DNA of 64,000 nucleotides. Source: Ciona intestinalis. Taxonomy: Eukaryota > Chordata > Ascidiacea > Phlebobranchia > Cionidae. How positions within the stretch are numbered: position 1 is the first letter of the stretch; each line of letters starts with the position of its first letter. Location: the NCBI RefSeq assembly GCF_000224145.3, contig NC_020179.2:1186167-1250166 (forward strand), read 5' to 3'. The notes below the pieces were generated by a model. That model made no database searches. It was given only the letters and a program-made list of their open reading frames with translations, and was not told where the DNA came from. The position numbers and the translations under genes were made by a program. Of this stretch, positions 61,901-64,000 are shown one piece after another.

Positions 61901-62832
61901 GGTGAGGTTCTACAGTGTGGGAAAGCCATGAGAACTGGGGTTTTGGCCACAGTTGGCCTATTTGTTACAATATTTTGGCAAGATTTGGCTCATTACCCCA
62001 ATATTTTTTTTCCCTAAAAACCAAGTCAAATCATGTGTGAAATTACTGGCGTTCACTTATATAAGGCTACAATATGGATACGCTTACCATACTTCAGTAT
62101 AGTTCCATGAAATATATAACCACATAGGCGCCTAACATGGGTATGCAAGGTATGCGTATATACCCTGAAAATAAATCTGAGTACCCATGAGCGGCCAGTA
62201 TAAATGATAGAACAATTTAATAGCCTATCTTACAAACATGTCTTAAAATAAACACCATACAGTAGTGATAGTGCAATGATCAGTCTATTTCCTAAATAAA
62301 ATCTAATATTGTGACAAAAAAATAATTTTTTGCTTTCGTCGGCATAAACCTTTCTCTTTTAAAACTTATGGGTACTTTGACTTTTCAAAGTTAGGCCCTA
62401 TATACAGTAGGGTGGGAGAAGACGGGACACCTTAAGCACATAATATCCAAATATCCTGACAGTATATGGAAGTCGTGAGAACACAGTTTTATAATTTTTT
62501 GAATGTTCTTTGTTTACTACCAAATAGGACGAGAAAATAGAGCGAAAAGATGCCCCATCTTCCCCCAACCCACTATATAACCAACAGTACGTACTTTGAA
62601 TTGGCCAGACTAATTTCTTGAATAGTTTGTGGCATTGTCTGTAGTGAGTCCGTAGCAGATGACACAAAATTTGTAAGTTCTTGTACATCAGTAGTAACTC
62701 TGGTCCGCAACGAATCAATGAGAGTTTCAAACAGTTTTTGCAACTGGTCGTCAATTGCGTTTTTCGCTGGTGTCGTGGAAATGGTCAGGCAATCCACTTT
62801 TTCTGACATTGGTAGTTTTTCAATCTCTTTTC
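20799..62832 (-). CDS. DYNC2H1: Cytoplasmic dynein-2 heavy chain (IFT dynein), 66 exons, 5' end beyond window
   Basis: This is the motor subunit of dynein-2, which drives retrograde intraflagellar transport from ciliary tip to base. Sixty-six exons (listed in the domain entries) join with consistent phase into about 3,417 residues, against about 4,307 in human, so the first 900 or so residues lie to the right. The identity is DYNC2H1 rather than axonemal or cytoplasmic-1. Diagnostic segments recalled from the vertebrate protein are [17 protein letters not shown] in the linker, [19 protein letters not shown] in AAA1, [19 protein letters not shown] in AAA2, the arginine-bearing P-loop GRTGVGRRT in AAA4, and the C-terminal [10 protein letters not shown] and DVPCGG. 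Sixty-three introns use GT-AG and two use GC-AG (donors after 23818 and 45015). Introns are crowded with MITEs and SINEs. The gene ends with TAA at 20799-20801. Confidence 0.95.
21275..21395 (+). mobile_element. SINE body ending at a DYNC2H1 donor
   Basis: AAATGAGGTGTATGAAACAG, GAACACCCGTGTTATAACAA and AGTTACATTCATTCATACTA lead directly into donor of exon 21403-21519. Confidence 0.8.
21660..21804 (+). mobile_element. MITE copy with internal deletion
   Basis: Left end GGGGAAGATGGGACACC is joined early to AATTATAAAACCGTATCC, losing about 40 bp; right end is CTATCTTCCCCCACCTTAC. Confidence 0.85.
22145..22365 (-). mobile_element. SINE copy, diverged
   Basis: TGGCTTACAATTTTGACGAT, AACTGGGTTAGAGCCATTTA and CTTGGTAAGGACACATACAC with a degraded tRNA-like end. 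Confidence 0.6.
23425..23451 (+). repeat. TA microsatellite
   Basis: Thirteen or so TA units. Similar runs lie near 12249-12268, 16096-16114, 46113-46130, 55404-55424 and 59940-59960. Confidence 0.9.
23700..23790 (-). repeat. Family-C dispersed repeat, reverse
   Basis: AATGGGCCAACTCTGGCCAA and ATAATAGGACCTCACTCTTA, the complement of the 7705-7790 type. Confidence 0.6.
24012..24325 (-). mobile_element. Full-length tRNA-headed SINE
   Basis: TGTGAATGAATGTAACTTAC to CATGCTAACCACTTTACCAC. On the minus strand the head reads GTGGTAAAGTGGTTAGCATG, then CAGAGGTAATGGGTTCAAGC, with box A and box B spacing like a tRNA gene. It is the best model copy in this window. Confidence 0.88.
25351..25529 (+). 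mobile_element. MITE copy, right inverted end deleted
   Basis: TATAGTAGGGTGGGGGAAGA start is intact; after TTATGTGCTAAAGGTACTAT the right terminal repeat is collapsed. Confidence 0.85.
25540..25725 (-). mobile_element. SINE body
   Basis: TTACATGGCTGGGCAACTAT, CACCTTGTGCCAACTTACGA and AGTGACCACTGGGTTGGAGC. Confidence 0.7.
26177..31547 (-). CDS. DYNC2H1: DYNC2H1 exons: AAA6 and following region
   Basis: Exons: 31428-31547, 31010-31144, 30320-30463, 29882-30037, 29233-29336, 28434-28590, 27957-28128, 27503-27570, 26636-26761, 26177-26287. They encode the coiled [18 protein letters not shown] segment, then [57 protein letters not shown] and [17 protein letters not shown]. The last is the dynein signature near the Walker B-like strand of AAA6. 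AAA6 has no catalytic P-loop in dyneins and none is seen. Confidence 0.93.
27270..27482 (+). repeat. Diverged tandem repeat, about 90-100 bp unit
   Basis: AAATACCCTACTCTGTTGCA, AAACCCTACTGTGTTGAATG and the same again later, each followed by a TTACAATTTT-type block. Confidence 0.6.
28715..28795 (-). mobile_element. SINE fragment
   Basis: TGTTCTGTTTCACACACCTC and AACACGTATGTAACTTTGTG. Confidence 0.65.
29047..29178. mobile_element. hAT-like miniature element with perfect TIR and TSD
   Basis: Ends CAGTGGCGCAGCC and GGCTGCGCCACTG form a perfect 13-bp inverted repeat, flanked by identical 8-bp GTGTCAAG. It lies in the DYNC2H1 intron between 28590 and 29233. The intact duplication suggests fairly recent insertion. 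Confidence 0.9.
29385..29850 (+). repeat. Three tandem units of a SINE-related sequence, about 135-bp period
   Basis: Units share TTTCATACACAACTAGTGTA-like, GTATGGCTGACAGTTTTAAC and CTAGCTCAAGAAATTTTGAT. The motif order copies the SINE body, so one SINE fragment was probably amplified in place. Confidence 0.7.
30195..30297 (+). repeat. Family-D dispersed repeat
   Basis: GCATCAAAACAACAGTCATT with a diverged left part. Confidence 0.5.
31759..34987 (-). CDS. DYNC2H1: DYNC2H1 exons: AAA5
   Basis: Exons: 34846-34987, 34543-34652, optional 15-nt microexon 33918-33932, 32985-33083, 32611-32734, 31759-31922. Sequence reads [33 protein letters not shown], then [19 protein letters not shown] and [20 protein letters not shown], then [17 protein letters not shown]. 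This is the standard AAA5 order. The core works in frame with or without the microexon. Confidence 0.93.
32040..32126. mobile_element. Right-end fragment of a hAT-like element
   Basis: Ends GGTTGAGAAACACTG, a common hAT terminus, preceded by TTTTACTGGTCCGCAAGC. The matching left end CAGTGTTTCTCAACC is not present nearby, so this is partial and the left limit is a guess. Confidence 0.4.
32317..32475 (+). repeat. Element starting with a spliced-leader-like sequence, copy 1
   Basis: Starts ATCCTATTTGAAAAG, then AGACTGACGATGCCATTTAG, and ends GGTTGGACTTGAT, CACCAGATCCTTAC. The start resembles the Ciona spliced leader. A short frame from ATG to TGA spans an internal GGATAATAGATATCTTA repeat. Confidence 0.55.
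33918..33932 (-). CDS. DYNC2H1: Candidate 15-nt cassette microexon (LSEFK) in AAA5 of DYNC2H1
   Basis: Minus-strand sequence TTTGTTTAG|CTGTCAGAATTTAAG|GTAAGAAT has a good acceptor and a near-consensus donor around exactly 15 nt. Both flanking exons (34543-34652 and 32985-33083) meet in phase 0, so inclusion would insert five residues, LSEFK, between IILQ and SGLRPF. A partial second copy (CTGTCAGAAATTATAGC) lies at about 33987-34006 without splice sites. Vertebrate DYNC2H1 is annotated with isoforms differing by seven residues; I cannot confirm they map here. Confidence 0.5.
34212..34518. mobile_element. Degenerate hAT-like element
   Basis: Left end TAGTGTTTCTCAATCTTTAA and a loose right end GGGCTAGTTGAGAAATTGATG. 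A family-C repeat (34312-34378) lies inside. Ends are too diverged for certainty. Confidence 0.35.
35021..35153. mobile_element. Second copy of the CAGTGGCGCAGCC element
   Basis: Same family as 29047-29178: starts CAGTGGTGCAGCC and ends GGCTGCGCCATTG, with an internal GGGGGTTGCGACCGCTAAAC like the other copy. Flanks AGTGTGCC and AGCGTTCC match at six of eight bases, so it is older. Confidence 0.8.
35421..35602 (-). mobile_element. MITE copy
   Basis: Reverse-oriented, with GGGGTAAGATGGGACACCTT at one end and CATCTTCCCCCACCCTACTA at the other. Confidence 0.88.
35644..38273 (-). CDS. DYNC2H1: DYNC2H1 exons: stalk coiled coil and microtubule-binding domain
   Basis: Exons: 38136-38273, 37714-37821, 37104-37270, 36349-36594, 35644-35857. 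The ascending coil is [20 protein letters not shown] and [19 protein letters not shown]. The microtubule-binding tip is encoded mainly by 37104-37270 ([20 protein letters not shown]) and 36349-36594 ([19 protein letters not shown]). The descending coil is [20 protein letters not shown] in 35644-35857. Order and lengths fit a normal dynein stalk. Confidence 0.93.
36931..37090 (+). repeat. 100-bp-period tandem repeat rich in GCACAA
   Basis: AAACTACACAAATGCACAAG occurs at 36931 and again at 37031, followed each time by TTGCACAAAC and ACACATAAATAGCACAAATT. It lies in the intron between stalk exons 37104-37270 and 36349-36594. Confidence 0.8.
37311..37504 (-). mobile_element. MITE copy
   Basis: Reverse-oriented, TATAGTAAGGTGGAGGAAGA to CATCTTCCCCCACTCTACTA, 40 bp from exon 37104-37270. 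Confidence 0.88.
38786..41051 (-). CDS. DYNC2H1: DYNC2H1 exons: AAA4
   Basis: Exons: 40918-41051, 40430-40654, 39963-40152, 39491-39633, 38786-38998. The P-loop is GRTGVGRRT, with arginine where Walker A has its invariant lysine. I recall the same substitution in vertebrate DYNC2H1, so it is a family trait rather than damage. Walker B is [17 protein letters not shown]. The following exons read [20 protein letters not shown] and lead into the stalk. Confidence 0.93.
39128..39262 (-). mobile_element. SINE body
   Basis: GAATGAATGTAACTTGCTTT, CCTTGCGTTGCCGGAAAACG and CGTGTCAGCTTACGCGTTAT. Confidence 0.8.
41965..42409 (+). pseudogene. Coding-like remnant inside a DYNC2H1 intron, one-base frameshift
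   Basis: On the plus strand, an acceptor-like TTTCAACTTAG is followed by an open frame beginning [20 protein letters not shown] and continuing to [19 protein letters not shown]. It runs to a TGA at 42235-42237. The frame one base over (ATG at 42128 to TAA at 42409) becomes protein-like after an A7 run at 42157-42163 ([31 protein letters not shown]). The switch at A7 suggests a single-base length change in one coding segment. The 3' end abuts a truncated MITE. It could be a nested-gene exon, a retrocopy or a transposed gene piece. I do not recognise the protein. Confidence 0.5.
42411..42615 (+). mobile_element. MITE copy, left end truncated against a coding remnant
   Basis: Begins within the left terminal repeat (GATGGGAGACC) immediately after the TAA of the 41965-42409 remnant; right end CCGTCTTCCCCCACTCTAC is intact. 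It also has a tandem duplication of AATAAACAAAAAACAAATAA. Confidence 0.82.
43259..47175 (-). CDS. DYNC2H1: DYNC2H1 exons: AAA3
   Basis: Exons: 47093-47175, 46517-46666, 46164-46252, 45722-45848, 45015-45133, 44445-44616, 43754-43938, 43259-43401. Walker A is [10 protein letters not shown] in exon 46517-46666. [18 protein letters not shown] in exon 45722-45848 holds the Walker B region. The junction from exon 45015-45133 into 44445-44616 reads [15 protein letters not shown], which matches the vertebrate order and requires a GC donor after 45015 (bases AAG|GCTTTA). AAA3 in the family is a regulatory nucleotide site. Confidence 0.92.
44089..44160 (+). repeat. Tandem duplication of about 38 bp
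   Basis: TTATATTTTGTTTTTCAAAA followed by CACCAA occurs twice in a row in a DYNC2H1 intron. Confidence 0.8.
44929..44980. mobile_element. Fragment starting CAGTGGCGTAAC, next to a DYNC2H1 donor
   Basis: CAGTGGCGTAACTAGAGGG resembles the left end of the elements above. No right end is visible. It lies about 35 bp into the intron whose donor is the unusual AAG|GCTTTA after 45015. Confidence 0.4.
45172..45300 (+). mobile_element. SINE body
   Basis: CACCCACAAAGTTACATGCT, GTAAGCTGGCATGAGGTGAA and TTATAACGACTGTCG. Confidence 0.75.
45885..45995 (+). repeat. Family-D dispersed repeat
   Basis: TTTCGTCTCTTCGGTCTCGA and GTCAAAACAACACTTGCTAA. Confidence 0.55.
46330..46508 (-). mobile_element. SINE head plus short body near a donor
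   Basis: CGTTAAGTGTCTTGCACAAG, GCCTTAAATCCATAACCTCT, CAGGCGCGCTAACCACTTTG and CGACAGTCGTTATAACATTC. It ends about eight bases before donor of exon 46517-46666. Confidence 0.7.
47533..50981 (-). CDS. DYNC2H1: DYNC2H1 exons: AAA2
   Basis: Exons: 50829-50981, 50328-50515, 49641-49828, 49267-49392, 48272-48402, 47533-47655. Walker A (VGPSGSGKTT) is split by an intron between the last G and the GKTT portion. The Walker B region is [16 protein letters not shown]. The stretch [13 protein letters not shown] and [17 protein letters not shown] matches dynein AAA2 closely. In dyneins AAA2 binds ATP without turning it over. Exon 48272-48402 ([17 protein letters not shown]) is needed to keep phase between 49267 and 47655 and matches the recalled vertebrate order. 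Confidence 0.93.
48069..48176 (+). repeat. Family-D dispersed repeat, well preserved
   Basis: GATTACGGTAGCGAAGATTT and ATAGCGACAAAACAACAATT, then AAACACGCTTACAGTTAA; closely matches 63207-63308. Confidence 0.7.
48432..48750 (+). mobile_element. Full-length tRNA-headed SINE close to an acceptor
   Basis: Head GCGCTGTGGCACAGTTGGTT, then ATGTAATGGGTTCAAGGATT; body CGTAAGCTGGCACGAGATGT; end AAGCAAGTTATATTCATTTA. The head begins about 30 bp upstream (transcript sense) of exon 48272-48402; the branch-point-like CTAAC lies between. Confidence 0.88.
48830..49020 (+). repeat. Three tandem units of about 70 bp
   Basis: CACACATGGTGTATTCATAC, CACACATGTCGTATTCATAC and CACACATGGAGTATTCATAC at about 48830, 48901 and 48970, each followed by ACCTAAT. 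Confidence 0.85.
50190..50323 (+). mobile_element. SINE body abutting a DYNC2H1 donor
   Basis: ATAATCACCCACAAAGTTAT, AACTCGTAAGCAGGTACTAT and GCAAGTTACATTCATTCTTA. The donor GTAAGAATGAATG of exon 50328-50515 merges into the SINE end from its sixth base. Confidence 0.8.
51512..54738 (-). CDS. DYNC2H1: DYNC2H1 exons: AAA1, the main ATPase site
   Basis: Exons: 54539-54738, 53855-54037, 53321-53503, 52444-52590, 51936-52133, 51512-51644. Walker A is GPAGTGKT in exon 53855-54037, followed by VLVFNCDE. Walker B is CFDEFN in exon 53321-53503 ([14 protein letters not shown]). A sensor-I asparagine occurs in [13 protein letters not shown] in exon 52444-52590. All residues needed for ATP binding and hydrolysis are present, so AAA1 should be active. 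The last exon ends at the donor after 51512 with one base of a split codon; an alternative GTAACT donor five bases on would break the frame. Confidence 0.95.
52698..52785 (+). repeat. 21-bp tandem array built from an exon edge
   Basis: Four units around TTATCAACCTGGAGAAAGT. On the minus strand each unit reads CTTTCTCCAG|GTTGATAATA, copying the acceptor and first bases of exon 52444-52590 (TTTTTAG|GTTGATATTAA) that lies just downstream in transcript sense. Confidence 0.8.
54880..58540 (-). CDS. DYNC2H1: DYNC2H1 exons: linker (DHC_N2) domain
   Basis: Exons: 58317-58540, 57722-57923, 56852-57019, 55558-55662, 54880-55030. The segment reads [17 protein letters not shown], then [16 protein letters not shown], then [17 protein letters not shown] and [18 protein letters not shown]. 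The F-Y-F-x-G-D/N-D-D-L-L-E-I-L block is a hallmark of the dynein linker, the lever that swings across the AAA ring in the power stroke. The linker's last part is followed directly by the AAA1 exons. Confidence 0.93.
55101..55280 (+). mobile_element. MITE copy
   Basis: TATATAGTAGGGTGGGAGAA to CCGTCTTCCCCACCCTACTA, with a short internal deletion. Confidence 0.87.
55720..56150 (-). mobile_element. SINE copies, body repeated in tandem and one head
   Basis: Three body units (CTCGTGCCTGCTTATGAATT-like, TCCTGACTGCTTACAAGTTG, TCATGCCAGCTTACAAGTTG) about 100 bp apart, then GCCGTTAAGTGTCTTGCCCA and a tRNA-like head end (AGCCTTGAATCCATAGCCCT). Confidence 0.75.
56323..56629. mobile_element. hAT miniature element, 307 bp
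   Basis: Perfect 15-bp terminal repeats CAGTGCTCTTCAACC and GGTTGAAGAGCACTG with flanking CTATAGGA and CCATAGGA (7 of 8). It sits in the DYNC2H1 intron 55663-56851 and holds no open frame of note. Confidence 0.88.
57460..57707 (+). mobile_element. MITE copy with duplicated right end
   Basis: TAGTAGGGTGGGGAAGATGG start; the right-hand end occurs twice (CAGGATATTTAGATATT...CACCCTACCC, then AACACGATCAGAATATTTGG...CCCCCATCCTACTA). It ends 15 bp before exon 57722-57923, within its donor-side intron. Confidence 0.85.
58624..58740 (+). repeat. Related element with a 3'-splice-site-like start, copy 2
   Basis: TACGCTTCTTTTGCAG precedes AGACTGACGATGCCATTTAG; later GGTTGGACTTGATTTTT and CACCAGATCATTACTG align with copy 1. 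A short frame again runs from that ATG to the TGA in GGTTGGACTTGA. Confidence 0.55.
58921..59150 (-). mobile_element. MITE copy with duplicated end
   Basis: GTATAGTAGAGTGGGGAAAG start; the other end is repeated (TTCCTCACCCCACTAC, then CCATCTTCCCCCATCCTACT). It abuts exon 59167-59325 by 16 bp. Confidence 0.83.
59167..62832 (-). CDS. DYNC2H1: DYNC2H1 exons: distal tail
   Basis: Exons in order: 62595-62832, 61698-61881, 61141-61346, 60513-60668, 60011-60122, 59566-59736, 59167-59325. They encode helical tail and start-of-linker sequence such as [35 protein letters not shown]-like charged helices and [19 protein letters not shown]. The family tail carries dimerisation and intermediate/light-intermediate chain binding sites. 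The first exon here begins with two bases that complete a split codon, so at least one upstream exon lies off the window. Confidence 0.9.
59370..59555 (+). mobile_element. SINE body near donor of exon 59566-59736
   Basis: TAACCTAATGGTCATTAATG, ATGGTAACTCGTAAGCTGGC and AGTAAGTTACATTCATTT, ending about ten bases from the donor. Confidence 0.78.
60220..60460 (+). mobile_element. SINE, partial head, rearranged body
   Basis: GGTTCAAGGCTCGTCTCTGC, CTTAACGGCAATTGCTCCAA, then a body with internal rearrangement (TAAATAAATTACATACATGG, GTAAGCTGGCACGGGGTGTG). Confidence 0.75.
60787..60893 (+). repeat. Family-D dispersed repeat
   Basis: TTATCTTTTCAATTACGACA and TTGACAACAAAACTACAGTC. Confidence 0.5.
61896..62030 (+). 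repeat. Family-C dispersed repeat
   Basis: TATGGGTGAGGTTCTACAGT, GGCCACAGTTGGCCTATTTG and TTTGGCTCATTACCCC. It is adjacent to the acceptor of exon 61698-61881. Confidence 0.6.
62399..62578 (-). mobile_element. MITE copy next to the duplicated tail exon
   Basis: TACAGTAGGGTGGGAGAAGA start and CATCTTCCCCCAACCCACTA end, internally shortened, 17 bp from exon 62595-62832. The second copy of that exon across the N gap has lost this side. Confidence 0.85.
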
Positions 62833-63183
62833 CTGTAAAAAAATATTTATAATTTTTTATATTTTATGGATTTTATTGAGTTTTAGCAAATTTACTGGTT
62901 TGAGAATGATTCGGTACGTTTATTTTTAGTTTTTAGGACAGACCATTATAAAAAATAGTAAAACCAGTAAACCAGTACAACCAGTAAAACGATTTAGGCA
63001 TATTTACTGGTTTTGCAATAATTTGAATATTTTTTTACAGTTAAATTTTTTTGTTTTATTTATTTGCTAATTAAATAGTGGTACCCACAGCATTATACCC
63101 AATTATTTCAAATGACAACAATAAGCCAGATAAACGACCTAAAAAATCTTATAACATTAATATACCATCTCTTCATTTTCATT

Positions 63184-63204
63184 AATAATAATAATAATAA
63201 TAAC
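63184..63204 (+). repeat. AAT microsatellite
   Basis: Seven AAT/TAA units, repeated at 63966-63986 in the duplicated sequence right of the gap. Confidence 0.9.
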
Positions 63205-63206
63205 TC

Positions 63207-63308
63207 TATTTGTCTCTTCGATTACGGTAGCGAAGATTTAGAAATATTGTAATCAAAAATACAGGATATAGCGACAAAACAACAGTTGTTAAACACGCTT
63301 ACAGTTAA
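63207..63308 (+). repeat. Family-D dispersed repeat, cut by the assembly gap
   Basis: TTTGTCTCTTCGATTACGGT, AGCGACAAAACAACAGTTGT and ACACGCTTACAGTTAA run into the N gap. A repeat at the gap edge may explain the assembly break. Confidence 0.7.
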
Positions 63309-63358
63309 NNNNNNNNNNNNNNNNNNNNNNNNNNNNNNNNNNNNNNNNNNNNNNNNNN
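63309..63358. other. Assembly gap of 50 N
   Basis: Exactly fifty N bases. Sequence right of the gap repeats sequence found left of it, so the two sides were joined as if they were neighbours. Confidence 1.
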
Positions 63359-63373
63359 ACCAACAGTACGTAC

Positions 63374-63611
63374 TTTGAATTGGCCAGACTAATTTCTTGA
63401 ATAGTTTGTGGCATTGTCTGTAGTGAGTCCGTAGCAGATGACACAAAATTTGTAAGTTCTTGTACATCAGTAGTAACTCTGGTCCGCAACGAATCAATGA
63501 GAGTTTCAAACAGTTTTTGCAACTGGTCGTCAATTGCGTTTTTCGCTGGTGTCGTGGAAATGGTCAGGCAATCCACTTTTTCTGACATTGGTAGTTTTTC
63601 AATCTCTTTTC
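63374..63611 (-). CDS. DYNC2H1: Second copy of DYNC2H1 exon 62595-62832, probably an assembly haplotype duplicate
   Basis: Same 238-nt exon with the same splice sites, offset by 779 bases, and no difference that I can see in the coding part. Nearby intron differs by one substitution (63115 against 63895) and a four-base GCAT insertion. The exon enters in phase 1 and leaves in phase 2 (238 is not a multiple of three), so splicing both copies together would shift the frame. An allelic copy placed beside its partner is the simplest reading; a true tandem duplication is the alternative. Confidence 0.8.
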
Positions 63612-64000
63612 CTGTAAAAAAATATTTATAATTTTTTATATTTTATGGATTTTATTGAGTTTTAGCAAATTTACTGGTTTGAGAATGATTCGGTACGTTT
63701 ATTTTTAGTTTTTAGGACAGACCATTATAAAAAATAGTAAAACCAGTAAACCAGTACAACCAGTAAAACGATTTAGGCATATTTACTGGTTTTGCAATAA
63801 TTTGAATATTTTTTTACAGTTAAATTTTTTTGTTTTATTTATTTGCTAATTAAATAGTGGTACCCACAGCATTATACCCAATTATTTCAAATGCCAACAA
63901 TAAGCCAGATAAACGACCTAAAAAATCTTATAACATTAATATACCATGCATCTCTTCATTTTCATTAATAATAATAATAATAATAACTCTATTTGTCTCT

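Noticed and set aside
16991..62832. Operon of LIN54 and DYNC2H1
   Set aside because: Same strand, but about 2 kb apart. Tunicate operons known to be resolved by trans-splicing have almost no intergenic space.

Overview
The window comes from an ascidian nuclear genome, most likely a Ciona species (inference). It is AT-rich, with short exons and very many small dispersed elements: a 150-250 bp MITE with long terminal inverted repeats, a tRNA-headed SINE, and several hAT-type miniature elements. One intronic element carries a near match to the known Ciona trans-spliced leader. The protein genes are clearly metazoan.

Three protein-coding genes were found, all on the minus strand. (1) Positions 14316 down to 1 (continuing off the left edge) hold 22 phase-consistent exons of an unrecognised protein with two IQ motifs. 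It has scattered 'RPxS/T' motifs and one very large acidic exon. (2) Positions 18808 down to 16991 hold an intronless 605-codon LIN54, the CXC-domain DNA-binding subunit of the DREAM/MuvB complex. (3) Positions 62832 (or 63611) down to 20799 hold 66 phase-consistent exons, about 3,417 residues, of the cytoplasmic dynein-2 (IFT dynein) heavy chain DYNC2H1. They run from the tail through the linker, AAA1-AAA4, stalk and microtubule-binding domain, AAA5, AAA6 and the C-terminal domain. Roughly 900 N-terminal residues should lie beyond the right edge. No RNA gene and no complete plus-strand gene was found.

Intergenic space is 2.7 kb between genes 1 and 2 and 2.0 kb between genes 2 and 3. Both gaps are full of repeats, so a compact tunicate operon is not indicated.

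The right end (63374-64000) repeats 62595-63232 almost perfectly across a 50-N gap. This looks like an unmerged haplotype, because using both copies of the exon would break the reading frame.

The most unusual signals are these. A pair of related intronic elements differ at one junction: one has a 3' splice acceptor there, the other has a spliced-leader-like sequence. DYNC2H1 introns contain repeated copies of the edges of neighbouring exons, including arrays of decoy splice sites, and one intron holds a perfect 22-nt inverted copy of coding sequence. SINEs repeatedly sit directly against splice donors. There is an in-frame 15-nt microexon candidate in AAA5, two GC-AG introns, and a plus-strand coding-like remnant with a one-base frameshift inside an intron. 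All were found by reading alone; exon boundaries are inferred from GT/AG sites, reading phase and recalled similarity to vertebrate DYNC2H1 and LIN54.
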